64,000 nt of DNA from Diplonema papillatum (GCA_030068145.1 JAPJBO010000381.1:141597-205596), one strand, 5' to 3'. Shown: positions 52,593-62,640, numbered from the stretch's first letter. The notes: generated from the letters alone by a model not told the origin. Numbers and translations: made by a program.

Positions 52593-52746
52593 GTCACTCT
52601 TACCATGGGTGCAGCTCGGTCGGTCACTGTCCGTCAGGCGTGCACAGGCGGGCGTTACTGTGTGCAGACGTCACTCTTACCATGGGTGCAGCTCGGTCGG
52701 TCACTGTCCGTCAGGCGTGCACAGGCGGGCGTTACTGTGTGCAGAC
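52593..52746. repeat. Perfect tandem duplication, 77-bp unit, in element C 3' UTR
   Basis: Units at 52593-52669 and 52670-52746 appear identical (each starts GTCACTCTTACCATGG and ends GTGTGCAGAC). Perfect identity indicates a recent duplication. Confidence 0.85.
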
Positions 52747-52852
52747 AAGCCGCATCTACCGCAAGAGCGCATCGTCCCGGCTCCAGTTTCCAGCTACCGG
52801 CCGCGGCGCCGACGATGTCCTGCTTCAGGCTGATGAGACGGCCAGCCTACGG

Positions 52853-55800
52853 TCAGGCCCAGTCACTCGCGCTATCATCAGAGGGGAGCGCATCGGCAAA
52901 ACTCAGCCCGCCTGCCGCCACTGACTCAAGGTCGGGCGTGTCCGGTCTGTCACCAGGCAACGTTTCGTCGACGTGCCCAGATACAACCTCGCTCGCCTCC
53001 GAGTCAACAGGTTCTCTGCTGAAGCCCTCTGGCTGGCTACTCGCTGCGACACTCACGAGTGCACTTATCTGCGAGGTGACTGTCTGAGAGCTCCAGACTG
53101 ACCTACCGTCGCATATGCAGTCGCTTGTGGGCAGCGATTCCCCGTGGCCGGACTTTACCACGGCGAAACGGGGTATCAGCCCCGTGTCCTGCAAGTACTC
53201 AAGCGCCATTTCAGGGTGCTTGAACAGGACGTGCCACAGCTTGTCGGCGTTTGTTGCGCCCGACGGGAGGCGTGCCGCCGGATCGGGCCCTTTTCCTCTG
53301 GCCGCTTTAGCCCACAAACTCATGCGGTGAGCTTGGCTCGAGGCTTCGACACATCCGATGAACATATGCTCCAGGACGTTCGGGTGGTAGCTTTTGCAGA
53401 ACGCGCAGCTCCGATAAGCCCGCCTCCTCTCAAGCATATCCAGGTCCGCATAATCTGCAGCGTACATCGTCATTACGAGCGGGTGGTGTCCGGTCCGGAT
53501 CTGCCGGATCTCCCGCTCCGCCCGCACCGTAAGGTGGCAAGGGCGCTTGACGCTTCGCCCGTCTACAATTCTGGCGTATGGCATTGAGACGCGGTGTCGC
53601 TCAGCCCTGATGAACGCCGCGCGTGCCATCGGCTCGGTTGAGGCGAGGGTCGTATACGCTTTATACCGTGTGACTGCATCTTCTGCCGCTAACGGGGGCT
53701 CCCCGGGTGCGTTGCCTCTCGTCACCTCTCTGAAATGGTGGAAGGCCGCACGTTTCGCGAGGCTGTCAGTTACCTCGTTGCCGCGTAGGCCACAGTGCCC
53801 GTACACGAACTGCAGCGTTGTTGTGTAGCCCTTCTGGGAGATTGCGCTGAGCGCAGACCAGATGTACACGAGCAGCGGTTGCTTCTGCACTTGCGGGCCA
53901 CCAGCCAGTAGACGAAGGAGCGACTGCGAGTCAGACAGGATGAGGATCCGCCGGGATTCGGGTGTGGGTGCGAGGATTTCCAATAGCGCCCTCATGGCTG
54001 CGGCCAGCGCTAGCGTCTCGGCTTTGAGGCTGGAAGGGAAACGGCCAGCTGTGTGGGCGAGGTGTGTCGACCGAAGGTTGCCAAGTTGACGGATCGAGTA
54101 GTCATGGCCGTTGGCGATGGTGATCGTTGGTGCACACTCTATCAGGGCGGCAGCCCCACCCCAGGTTCTGGTGTCTGCGTACTGTGTGGTCCATGGTTGC
54201 ATGATGCGTTCAATGCGAGATCCAGGAGGTGGCGCCGGTGGTTGTTCTCTTAGTACGGACCCATCAGTCCACACTGTGCAGTCGGGCACGGGAAGCTTGA
54301 GGAGGTATTGTTCGACGATCCGTTTCTTCTCAGCCGGACTACGCTTTTTCCCCTCAGGCAGGAAGGGATTGATATCGACTGCCGGTCGAGGGAGCCAAGG
54401 TGCGAACGGGTTGAACGTGAGGCGTTCCCTCGGCTGCTTGTGGGTTCCGGACTTCACCGTCAGCTCTGCGTACCGACGATTCAGCGTCGACGGCCATCCG
54501 AAGGTGTCTGGCCACAGGTGCTTGCGGGGCATCATTCTCTCGCACAGGCTGCCGAGGCGCACGTCAATGTATGTTGCAATTGGGGGGATTCCGGCCTCGC
54601 GTGTTGCCACAAAATCAGATATGCCTTTACGGCAGCCAAGGACGTGAGCGATCGTGTTTGTATGAAGGCGTTCGAGGATGCCAATATATTTACTCGCCGA
54701 GAGTAACAGAAAGGGCCCGTAGACTGACAAGCAGTAAGTGACCGAGGGGATCACATACGTCAGATACATGCTACGCAGTGTAGCAGTGCTGCACCCCCAC
54801 GCTTTTCCAGACAGGTGGCGTAGTAGGTTAGCTCTCTGCGACATGCGCTTGACGGCACGTTCAGCATGCGGGTGGAACGTGAGCTCATCGTCAATTATTA
54901 GGCCAAGAAATTTTGTCTGCTTGACCCAGCGCACGTTCACCGTCAGCTCGAGGATGACCCTTCGGTCGCGCGACTCTCTGTGGACGTCCAGTATGTCCTG
55001 GTTGGAGAATCCACTGCGGCCGTCGACCGTTTCAATGTGCTTCCCGTCGTGTTCAGCATATTCGGGTTCGTTGGCCACGAAGTTGTGGTTCCAGCGCGTT
55101 ATCCACGCAGGCAGCTGCGCACCGGGAACACTGATGGTCTGCCTCGTACCCATAAAGCGCAATGGCGGCGGGACTGTCCTTTTGTCCCGCGGGCATAGGA
55201 AGATGGCTTCGGTTTTGTGATGAGCCAGTCGCATTTTAGCTTTCGTCACCCATTCTTCAACCGCATCAACCACTTTCTGCGCCTTAGTCCCCAGTTCTGC
55301 TACCGAGGCCGCTGAGACGACCACCCCCACGTCATCAGCAAAAAGTGAAGGGGTTATGGTGTTGGGACCGGCAGTCGTGCTCCCGAGAGAGCAGCGGAGA
55401 TCTTCAAGCTTCAGGCCCAACCCGTCAATACAGAACAGGAATAATAATGGGCCGAGGACTGTGCCCTGGGGGACGCCACGCCCCAAGGAAACCTTCTTCC
55501 CAATCGTGCCGTCGATTTTGTATGCGGCTGTTCGTCCCTGCAGAAAAGCGTGCAACCATTGCAAGTAACGTGGTGGTACTCCACGCTTTTCCATCGCATT
55601 GAGCAGGAAGTCGTGGTCTACCGTGTCGAATGCGTTTGCAAGGTCAAACGACAGTAGGCACGAGAAATCTCCTCTACTGCGAGCCTGGTCCATGGCTGTG
55701 ACTATGCTCATGGCCTGCTCTTCCGTGCCGCGTCCTTTTCGGAATCCGCCCTGTGAGTCACAAAAGGGTCGGACGGATTTGTCCATCGGGTTATCGGTGG

Positions 55801-57694
55801 TAAAGATTAAACGGTTCTTTACCATGACCTCCAACAGCTTCGCGATCACACTCGTCAGTGAGATCGGCCTGTACCCCTCAGGTGTACTGTGGTCCCTGTT
55901 AGGCTTGGGGACAGGTATGACGTGGGCCTGCCTCCAGCTTGGGGGGACCACTGCTGTCGTCCACGAGATGTTGTACACCTCAAGGAGGAGCCTTTTGGTG
56001 TCGTCACCTACGTGTGCCAATACCGTCGAGCATAGGCCGTCGGGATCCAGTGACGTTGTTTTGCGGAGCTCGGTGATTGCCCGGTTGAGCTCCAACTCTG
56101 TGAACAGTGTCTCCGCCACTTCGATCTCGCCACTGAGCTGTAAGCTAGGTTTCCACTGCTTGGACAGCTGGGGACTATTCAAATCAAGTCGGCATATATC
56201 CGACAGGTGCTCCCCAAAGATGTCAGCCTTTTCCTTGGCATCCACCACTCGCGTGTTACCGACCTTGATTGGTGGGACGGAGTACCTTTGTGACCTGCCG
56301 TCAATCCTCCGTATTTGCCGGTAAAGAAGGCCGATATCCGAGAACAGATTAATCTTGGATACTATCGTGTCCCAATACCCAGCTTTCGCCCTCGTTGCCG
56401 CGGAGGTGAAGGACTCCTTTAACTTCTCGTAGGCGCTTGTCTTTTCCTCGTTCTGAGGGTCGGCCGTAGCTTCCGCATGCGCCGTCGCCTTCTCCTTCTC
56501 CAAGCGGCTGAGTTCAGGCGTCCACCAAGCTTTGTGCACCCGACCGGATGAGGATGCAGGCACGAATTTACGCAGACCAGCTTGGAGAATGGTCGTTGCC
56601 TTTTCAGCGAGTTCAGCGTTAACAGACAGCCTCCCTGCGAGAAGTCTCCTACTCTGCTCGTCAAGGAACGATGCCATCTCCTCCCAGTCAGCTTTCGCCC
56701 AGGAGTACCCTTTGCGGGTTTGCGTTTTAGATAGCCGGTAACCTCTCGGTAGCTCAAAGTAGACCGGCCTGTGGTCGGAGCCCCATGGTTCTAGGGCCCT
56801 CCAGTTGACGACAGCATCCGGTATTGCGGCTGATATGACAACGTCAGGAGAGGAGGCCCTTGCATGTCTCCTGTGGCACATTGTCGATGTTGCAGGGTCG
56901 TTCCAAGTTTTGGCCGAGTTCAGCTGGAGCCAGTCATGGAGGGTTTCGCCCCCCGGGTTTACAGTGCCCCGTGACCAATCCGTGTGGTGGACATTGAGGT
57001 CGCCGGCTATTATCACCGTGTCGTCCATTGGGAAGGGGTGCATGTTAATCTTCCTGGATTCTACGGCTGTTGGCTGTGGGGGTCTATAAACGTTGTAGAC
57101 CTTTATCGGAGGTAGGCCTATGCGTTCGACTGCTACAGCAATGCATTCCATCGCTGTGTCATCATCGAAGGAGTCCACTGGTAGCAAGCTGGCTGCTAGA
57201 TTGGACTTGACGAACGTTGCTACACCTCCGTACCCACCACCCCCAGGCCTGTCACGTCGGTACACCCGATATCCAGGAAGCTCGGGGGGCAGGGACCTGT
57301 CACTAAGCCAGGTCTCCTGCAACAGGAGAATATCGGGCTTGTAACGCTCGGTTAGGCGGCTGATTTCGTCCCTGCTGTTTGGCGGATACTCACGTGCCTT
57401 GAATGATCTGCAGTTGAAGCTGATTACTCGCAGCGTCGACTCCGGACTGTGAAGGCCTGTCTTCTCCCGTCTCACGCCGTTTTGTTTCCCGAGTGGCGGG
57501 CCTCGTTTTCCGCGTAGGCTGCGCTGCTCGGTGCCGACCCGCGCGTTTTTCGGACCGAGCGGGCCTGCTGTAGGACTACCTTCGTCCCTAAGAACGAAAG
57601 GAATGGGGCATGTTCCTTCCCTTACCTGTGTGCGGCGAGGCTCTAGAGCCGCCGGGGAGCCTGCCGGTAGGCGTGCTGGGGGCCCCCCTACCAC
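52853..57694 (-). CDS. Element C ORF2: AP endonuclease, reverse transcriptase, RNase H, CCHC
   Basis: About 1613 open codons; the frame actually opens at 57739 and no ATG precedes the endonuclease. Endonuclease at about 87-310: ISFNCRSFKAREY, LLQETWLSDRS, AGDLNVHHTDWS, SDHRPVYFE. Reverse transcriptase: SFDLANAFDTVDHDFLL at about 685, GVPQGTVLGPLLFLF, SLFADDVGVVVS at about 783. RNase H: TVWTDGSVLRE at about 1145, SSLKAETLALAAAM, ILSDSQSLLRL, YGHCGLRGNEVTDSLAKR. Zinc knuckle: CAFCKSYHPNVLEHMFIGC at about 1433. The acidic C-terminal tail ends SDDSASDWA. It is intact and, of the ORF2s here, the best candidate for a source of active enzyme. Confidence 0.92.
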   Translation of the reverse strand: MVGGPPARLPAGSPAALEPRRTQVREGTCPIPFVLRDEGSPTAGPLGPKNARVGTEQRSLRGKRGPPLGKQNGVRREKTGLHSPESTLRVISFNCRSFKAREYPPNSRDEISRLTERYKPDILLLQETWLSDRSLPPELPGYRVYRRDRPGGGGYGGVATFVKSNLAASLLPVDSFDDDTAMECIAVAVERIGLPPIKVYNVYRPPQPTAVESRKINMHPFPMDDTVIIAGDLNVHHTDWSRGTVNPGGETLHDWLQLNSAKTWNDPATSTMCHRRHARASSPDVVISAAIPDAVVNWRALEPWGSDHRPVYFELPRGYRLSKTQTRKGYSWAKADWEEMASFLDEQSRRLLAGRLSVNAELAEKATTILQAGLRKFVPASSSGRVHKAWWTPELSRLEKEKATAHAEATADPQNEEKTSAYEKLKESFTSAATRAKAGYWDTIVSKINLFSDIGLLYRQIRRIDGRSQRYSVPPIKVGNTRVVDAKEKADIFGEHLSDICRLDLNSPQLSKQWKPSLQLSGEIEVAETLFTELELNRAITELRKTTSLDPDGLCSTVLAHVGDDTKRLLLEVYNISWTTAVVPPSWRQAHVIPVPKPNRDHSTPEGYRPISLTSVIAKLLEVMVKNRLIFTTDNPMDKSVRPFCDSQGGFRKGRGTEEQAMSIVTAMDQARSRGDFSCLLSFDLANAFDTVDHDFLLNAMEKRGVPPRYLQWLHAFLQGRTAAYKIDGTIGKKVSLGRGVPQGTVLGPLLFLFCIDGLGLKLEDLRCSLGSTTAGPNTITPSLFADDVGVVVSAASVAELGTKAQKVVDAVEEWVTKAKMRLAHHKTEAIFLCPRDKRTVPPPLRFMGTRQTISVPGAQLPAWITRWNHNFVANEPEYAEHDGKHIETVDGRSGFSNQDILDVHRESRDRRVILELTVNVRWVKQTKFLGLIIDDELTFHPHAERAVKRMSQRANLLRHLSGKAWGCSTATLRSMYLTYVIPSVTYCLSVYGPFLLLSASKYIGILERLHTNTIAHVLGCRKGISDFVATREAGIPPIATYIDVRLGSLCERMMPRKHLWPDTFGWPSTLNRRYAELTVKSGTHKQPRERLTFNPFAPWLPRPAVDINPFLPEGKKRSPAEKKRIVEQYLLKLPVPDCTVWTDGSVLREQPPAPPPGSRIERIMQPWTTQYADTRTWGGAAALIECAPTITIANGHDYSIRQLGNLRSTHLAHTAGRFPSSLKAETLALAAAMRALLEILAPTPESRRILILSDSQSLLRLLAGGPQVQKQPLLVYIWSALSAISQKGYTTTLQFVYGHCGLRGNEVTDSLAKRAAFHHFREVTRGNAPGEPPLAAEDAVTRYKAYTTLASTEPMARAAFIRAERHRVSMPYARIVDGRSVKRPCHLTVRAEREIRQIRTGHHPLVMTMYAADYADLDMLERRRAYRSCAFCKSYHPNVLEHMFIGCVEASSQAHRMSLWAKAARGKGPDPAARLPSGATNADKLWHVLFKHPEMALEYLQDTGLIPRFAVVKSGHGESLPTSDCICDGRSVWSSQTVTSQISALVSVAASSQPEGFSREPVDSEASEVVSGHVDETLPGDRPDTPDLESVAAGGLSFADALPSDDSASDWA

Positions 57695-58172
57695 ACGGGT
57701 GTGGCGATTCGCAGCGCCTCGGCGTTGGGGTCTGCGCTCTCACTGACGAGTATGGCTGGAACTTCTGGCGCTGAATCGCGGCCGTTTCCGACTCGTCGCA
57801 TTTGTTTCCCGGTTTACACATCTCTCCGTCACCCACTGCCTGTTTCTCCACAACCTGCGAGGATACAGACTGCTCGGTCGCAGCGACAGGTACGTGCGGC
57901 TCCCGCACTATGCCTTGGGGGCAGTGTGTCGCGTCCAACGTGCAGACCGCCTGCTGTTCGTCCCGGTTTTCACTACAGTGGTTTGTCGGCTGGTACGAGG
58001 GGCCCGGGGGGGCCTCGGTGGCTTGCGCTACGTGGGTCATAGTTCGAGGGTCGTCGATACTCGTTCCAGGACAGACTGGTGGTCCCCGAGGCCGGCAAGC
58101 AGCTGAGTCCCTCTCCCTTCGTGGCGCTGACTCCGCGTCGCTTGGGGGGGTTTCCCCCCGGCGCCCTTCTGC
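57588..58172 (-). CDS. Element C ORF1-like frame
   Basis: About 194 codons within the element; the frame runs through the A-tail of C' upstream. It is rich in Pro, Ser, Arg and Glu, with no recognised domain and no good initiator Met at the element's edge, so it may be the C-terminal part of a truncated ORF1. It overlaps the ORF2 frame by about 150 nt, in a frame shifted by one base, and stops at 57588. Confidence 0.45.
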   Translation of the reverse strand, partial: AEGRRGETPPSDAESAPRRERDSAACRPRGPPVCPGTSIDDPRTMTHVAQATEAPPGPSYQPTNHCSENRDEQQAVCTLDATHCPQGIVREPHVPVAATEQSVSSQVVEKQAVGDGEMCKPGNKCDESETAAIQRQKFQPYSSVRAQTPTPRRCESPHPCGRGAPSTPTGRLPGGSRASPHTGKGRNMPHSFRS

Positions 58173-58638
58173 TTTTTTTTTTTTTTTTGTTGACGCCCGC
58201 TCGGCGGGAACGGCTTTACTGGGCCGTGTTACTGTCAAGTAACATGCCACGTAGGTTAGACACAGTGTGCCGCACAAGGCACAGGCTAGGTTGAGGTGGG
58301 CTAGGTTGCTTGTGGTAGGCTAGGGGGGTGCTTTACCGCGTCTATTGTTTCAGTTTAGCGCAATTATTTCTTTCCCAGGGTTGCAGTGGGTCGTTCCCGA
58401 ACTCTCTGGGGTTGTCATTGTTTCATTTCTCATATGCTGTTGTTTCGGGTGTTTTTCCTTCAAGTTGCACGGCCGCAAAGGCTCGTGCTAGGTTGGTGCT
58501 TCTTATCTGATTGTATTCAGGACGAAGGGGGGGGCGGTGGCAGGAGTCGCTAACAACTAATTGCACACATCAGTTGACGGTCAAATGCGTTAGTTATTGG
58601 TGCACAGGTCATGGAGTACTTAGGGTTTAACAGCAGAA
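58173..58638 (-). mobile_element. C': 5'-truncated copy of element C (3' UTR only)
   Basis: 58189-58638 is almost identical to 51807-52258, differing only at a few bases next to the tail, and carries its own A16 (as T 58173-58188). Loss of homology at 52258/58638 is the 5' truncation point. The two copies are in the same orientation, head to tail. Confidence 0.88.
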
Positions 58639-58661
58639 CTTTTCAATTTCAATTTCAATAA

Positions 58662-58765
58662 TTTTTTTTTTTGAGTAAGCAACTACGGAAGACATGCAGG
58701 GGGCGAGAACTGCATTTACTTGTACGGGCAAGTCGTTCTTTTGTTCCTTTTGTCAAACTAGGAAA
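58662..58765 (-). mobile_element. 3' end fragment of an element D relative
   Basis: Inverted copy of 33690-33796, including the 3' terminal CGTAGTTGCTTACTC next to the homopolymer. Coding sequence is absent. Confidence 0.8.
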
Positions 58766-58958
58766 GAAGAAGTTCTGCGAGGGAAAAAAAAAGCTTGCCC
58801 GGCTCTTTCCAAAAACAATACACTTTTTTCATGAAGAAAAGCCGGGTTGGCTCGAATAGAGGCTATTCACATTGCATGTTCATAGGACCTCCAGTCTCGA
58901 AAAATTGGCCCGGGTGCGGTTTCCAAATGTTGAAATTGAAATTGAATTGGCAATTTTC

Positions 58959-59031
58959 AGCAGAGTGGCGCAGTGGTCAGCGCGGTGGGCTCATAACCCA
59001 CAGGTCGTAGGATCGAAACCTACCTCTGCTA
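58959..59031 (+). tRNA. Initiator tRNA-Met (CAT)
   Basis: A full cloverleaf of 73 nt: acceptor AGCAGAG pairs with CTCTGCT, discriminator A at 59031, D stem GCGC/GCGC, anticodon stem GTGGG/CCCAC with loop CTCATAA (anticodon CAT), and T stem GTAGG/CCTAC with loop ATCGAAA. The A1-U72 pair and the AUCGAAA T loop (A in place of T54) are hallmarks of eukaryotic initiator tRNA, as opposed to elongator tRNA-Met. A T5 run at 59033-59037 is a good Pol III terminator. No intron. All stems pair perfectly, so it is probably functional despite the surrounding repeats. Confidence 0.96.
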
Positions 59032-59105
59032 CTTTTTCCCTCAGAAGTTTCCCTCGCAGGTGCCGCGCAGAGATGCCCTTCGGCATCCTCTTCAGCGGGC
59101 TGGTG

Positions 59106-59252
59106 CCCATTACAGCACGGTTTTGTTAGATTTACCATTACAGCACGGTCTTCCTTAGATTTGCCCATTCGGTGTTTTCGAGGGGAGATTTTGCCATTAT
59201 AGTCCGTGTTTCCTTAGATCTTTCCATTATAGTCCGTGTTTCCTTAGATCTT
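59106..59252 (+). repeat. About 30-bp tandem units downstream of the tRNA
   Basis: Two CCATTACAGCACGGT ... TTAGATT units (about 59107-59163) and two CCATTATAGTCCGTGTTTCC units (59194-59223 and 59224-59253). The second pair is perfect. Function unknown. Confidence 0.75.
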
Positions 59253-59289
59253 GTGGGTCCAATTTTTTTGGTCAATTTTTTTTCAGAGT

Positions 59290-59750
59290 TGAAGTGGCGG
59301 TTACACTTGGCACATGGCTGCATGATGGCAGGAGAAATGGCTCCTGCCATGCGCCCTGGCGGCTCGCCGGCAATTCCAGTCTCTCTCTCAGCCTGCCAGC
59401 CTGCGGCAGGGAGGACAAGATCCAGTCACCATCCGCCAGCTCCTGATTATTTTCAGACGACTGGCACTTTTTCTTTGCAGCTTCTACTGTAAGAGTAGCA
59501 TCACTCAAATCTTGATTGGCTGCGGCGTTACTTACCGCTCTGAGTCTCTCCCGCTCCTCCTCTGGAGTCATTCGTGACGTCGCGCCCGTCGCTGGTTACT
59601 ACTCGTGGTAAAACAGTGGCTCTGATTCTGAAGAGGTTTCGGCACAGAATTAGGAAGCGCTACAAGTAGAACGGGCTGGTCACTCGTGCATACCTGAATT
59701 ATGCACGAATCTGTGTTTAGAAAACCGTTTACCCGTAGTCTGCCCGTACT
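59290..59750 (-). mobile_element. Truncated hAT-2-family fragment
   Basis: On the minus strand it matches 40600-40920 of the hAT-2 copy: AACCGTTTACC, AAGTAGAACGGG, GGAGCTGGCGGATGGTGACT, ACCCCAGAGGAGGAG-type blocks. Neither hAT-2 terminus is present. Confidence 0.7.
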
Positions 59751-60064
59751 CACCTGCCAGGCAGTGTGAGACTTAGCTATAGCTAGCTGATAGCTAGCTA
59801 TAGCTAGCTAGCTATAGCTGAAAATAGCTAAAATAGCTAAAATAGCTGACTGAGCATTTTCAACGGAAATGTCACTATTCCGACTATTTTCTCGGATTTT
59901 GTGCCGTTTTCCACAGTTTACCGGGATTTTTCAGGCAGATGATCAGCATGAGGTTCACCGTGCTACCCCCCCCCCCTTCATCGGGCTTCCCCCCTGTAGA
60001 CTACTGCACAGTAGGACTGGACCTGGGTCTGGCTTGCTGCACTCTGGCAGTCTCTGCTAACAAT

Positions 60065-61690
60065 GCTGGTAGACTTGTATCGTAGTGCCTGGGGGGAAAC
60101 CCGACGCACCACAAACAATCCTTTTCATTTCCGGGTCCATTTCTCGCATCGGAGCTGATCGCGAGCAGGAATTCGAAAAAAGTCTGCCACGTGGAGTCAC
60201 GGTGGACCAGCCAAGAAATGTCACCAGCCAGGGATCGATTCCTGTCCTTCCCACTGCAAACCTGTGGTTTCCAAGCCCGGTGCCTGCATCTTGTAAGGGC
60301 CCCCGAACCACGCACATACTGGATGGTCCCTGGTCTATTTTTCACGGATCTCTTCATCAGAGCTCATCGCGAGCAAAAAGTCGTCGAAAAAGGTCTGCTG
60401 CGTGAACCAGTAACATAATGCCACCACCAGGGGATCGATACCCGTCCTGCTCAATGCACACCGGGTGGTTTCTACGCCCGGTGCTCTGCATCCTATAAGA
60501 ACCCACGGACCACGCACGTAGTGTTTGATTCCCGGGTCTATTTTTCACGGATCTCTTCATCGAAGCTCATCGCGAGCAAAAAGTCGTCGAAAAAGGTCTG
60601 CTGCGTGAACCAGTAACATAATGCCACCACCAGGGGATCGATACCCGTCCTGCTCAATGCACACCGGGTGGTCTCCAAGCCCGGTGCTCTGCATCCTGTA
60701 AGAACCCACGGACCACGCACGTAGTGTTTGATTCCCGGGTCTATTTTTCACGGATCTCTTCATCGAAGCTGATCGCGAGCAAAACTTTGTCGACAAAGGT
60801 CTGCTACGCGGACCAGCAACAGAATGCCACCAGCCAGGGGATCGATACCGTCCGTGTTCAATGCACACCTGATCAGGCTGGTGGTTTCTACGCCCGGTGC
60901 CCTGCAAATTGTAAAAACTACTGACCACGCACATAGTTTTCTGTCTCCGGGTCTATTTTTCACGGATCTCTTCATCGGAGCTGTTCGCAAGCAAAAATTC
61001 GTCGGAAAAGGTCTGCTATGTGGACCAGCGGGAAAATGTCGCCAACCAGGGGATCGAAACCCGTTCTTCCCAGTGCACACCGGTGGTTTCCACGCCCGGT
61101 GCCCTGCATCTTGCACGGACCCACGAACAATGCACATACTTTTTCGTTTCCGGGTCTATTTTTCACAGTTCTTTTCATCGGAGCTGATTGCGAGCAAAAA
61201 TTCGTCGAAAAAGGTCAGCTACATGGACCAGCGGGAAAAAGTTACCAACCAGGGGGTCGATACCCGTCTTGCTCGATGCCCACCTGGTGGTTTCCACACC
61301 CGGTGCCCTGCATCATGCACGGACCCACGAACCACGCGCATACTTTTTCGTTTTCGGGTCTATTTTTCACGGATCTCTTCATTGCAGCTGATCGCGAGCT
61401 AAAATTCGTCGAAAAAGACCTGCCGCGTGGTCCGGCGGGAAAATGCCACCACCCAGGGGATCGATTCCCGTCCTTCTCAATCCACACGTGGCGGCTTCCA
61501 CGCCCGGCGCCCTGCAACTTGTAAAGGGCCCCGAACCACGCACATAGTTTTTCGTCTCCGGGTCTATTCTTCACGGATCTCTTCATCGGAGCTGAAAACG
61601 AGCAAAAACTCGTCGAAAAAGGTTTGCTACATGGACCAGCGGGAAAATGTCACCAGCCAGGAAATCGATACCCTGCACACGCCGTGACAC
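60065..61690 (-). repeat. About eight 205-bp tandem units
   Basis: TTTTTCACGGATCTCTTCAT recurs near 60338, 60541, 60745, 60955, 61365 and, with changes, at 61158 and 61567, giving a period of about 205 bp. These are inverted relative to the units in hAT-1 at 20540-21330. Units at 60421-60600 and 60601-60790 are almost identical, so the array has expanded recently. Confidence 0.88.
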
Positions 61691-62281
61691 GGCCCGGAGA
61701 GGGCGGGGGGGGGGTACCAGGGGGGGGTTGGGCGACTCTGAAAACGAGAACGAGGCAGAAAATCTGGTTTCGTCGCAATTTTTTTGCATTTTTGGGCACC
61801 TACCTGAGGTTTTCTGACGAAAAAGACGTGAACATATTTTCAGTCGTCTGGGCAGCTATTTTAGCTATTTTAGCTATAACACCCATTCCACGAAAAAGTG
61901 TCACAGATTTCGGCTTTTTTCGGATTTCTGCCGAAAATTTCCATCTGCAGGTCCGAAAATGGTCGGTTTCGAGATTTTGAGGACACGTTTGAATCCGTTG
62001 AGGACAGGGCTTTCCGAATATTTGGTCGGATAAAATTTTTGACCGACCCCCCCCCCGGAAATGGAGGTCGGCACCCGAAAAAATGGGGTCCTGGAGATCG
62101 GTTTTTTTTCTCTCTGCATCCAGGAGGGGGTCAGATTTTGATCGCTGGGCTAGCTGGCAGCTTGCCCATAATCGCGCATCCCAGAACTATCTCGAAAACC
62201 AAAAGATTTCCCCCTTCCCACCCAACCATCCCGAAAATAATTTCCAGACGGCTGCTTTTCAACCGAAAAATGCAAAAAAAA

Positions 62282-62356
62282 AAAATCGGACCGGGGGAAT
62301 CGAACCATGGCCTACAGGGGCCCAGGAGGGTGCGGTAACCGTTAGGCTATGTTGCC
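62282..62356 (-). ncRNA. tRNA-like unit 1 inside the 965-bp element
   Basis: The minus strand reads CATAGCCTAACGGTTACCGC (A-box-like), GGTTCGATTCCCCC (B-box-like), then a T-run of about ten. Stems pair poorly, so it is a tRNA-like relic with internal Pol III promoter boxes, not a functional tRNA. Confidence 0.5.
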
Positions 62357-62561
62357 AAACCTCGGGCCAAAATTCGCTTTTAGCGCCTGCTCAGTTGGAA
62401 TTCTTATCGGAAAGTGCGAGATCGTCATTTACTCGTTTCCAGTGTCCCAGGACGGTATTTCTGCTCTCTCAGAGCTTATTTCGCCCGGTTTGCGAAATAC
62501 TCAAAATGAGTCCAAAAATTCTCACTCGGTAGTGAACAAAAAACTTTCCGCCGTTTTTTTA

Positions 62562-62640
62562 GCCCATGGTCCAGAGGTTACCACACCCACACAGGGGTTT
62601 GAGGGTCGGTGGTTCGATTCCCGCCGGAAATCGTTTTTTT
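62562..62640 (+). ncRNA. tRNA-like unit 2 inside the 965-bp element
   Basis: The + strand reads CATGGTCCAGAGGTTACCAC (A-box-like) and GGTGGTTCGATTCCCGCC (B-box-like), followed by T7 at about 62633-62640. It is divergently oriented to unit 1. Stems are imperfect. Confidence 0.5.

Larger units (their letters stand above)
51792..58172 (-). mobile_element. Element C: Ingi-like retrotransposon with intact ORF2
   Basis: Read on the minus strand: an ORF1-like frame from the right edge, ORF2 (57694-52853), a 1-kb 3' UTR, and a poly(A) of 15 (T-run 51792-51806). The last 450 bp of the UTR are repeated at 58189-58638 as a separate 5'-truncated copy (C'), directly upstream of C's 5' end. Confidence 0.82.

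Noticed and set aside
51807-58638. Direct 450-bp repeats on both sides of element C, resembling LTRs
   Set aside because: Both carry their own homopolymer A-tail on the same side, the protein is of the non-LTR type (AP endonuclease, no integrase or protease), and the right copy simply loses homology at one end. A 5'-truncated second insertion explains it better.
60001-61690. Regular repeats considered as a CRISPR array
   Set aside because: The whole 205-bp unit is repeated without unique spacers, in a eukaryotic transposon.
62562-62640. A true tRNA gene in the 965-bp element
   Set aside because: The promoter boxes are good, but acceptor and T stems do not pair, unlike the perfect initiator tRNA at 58959.
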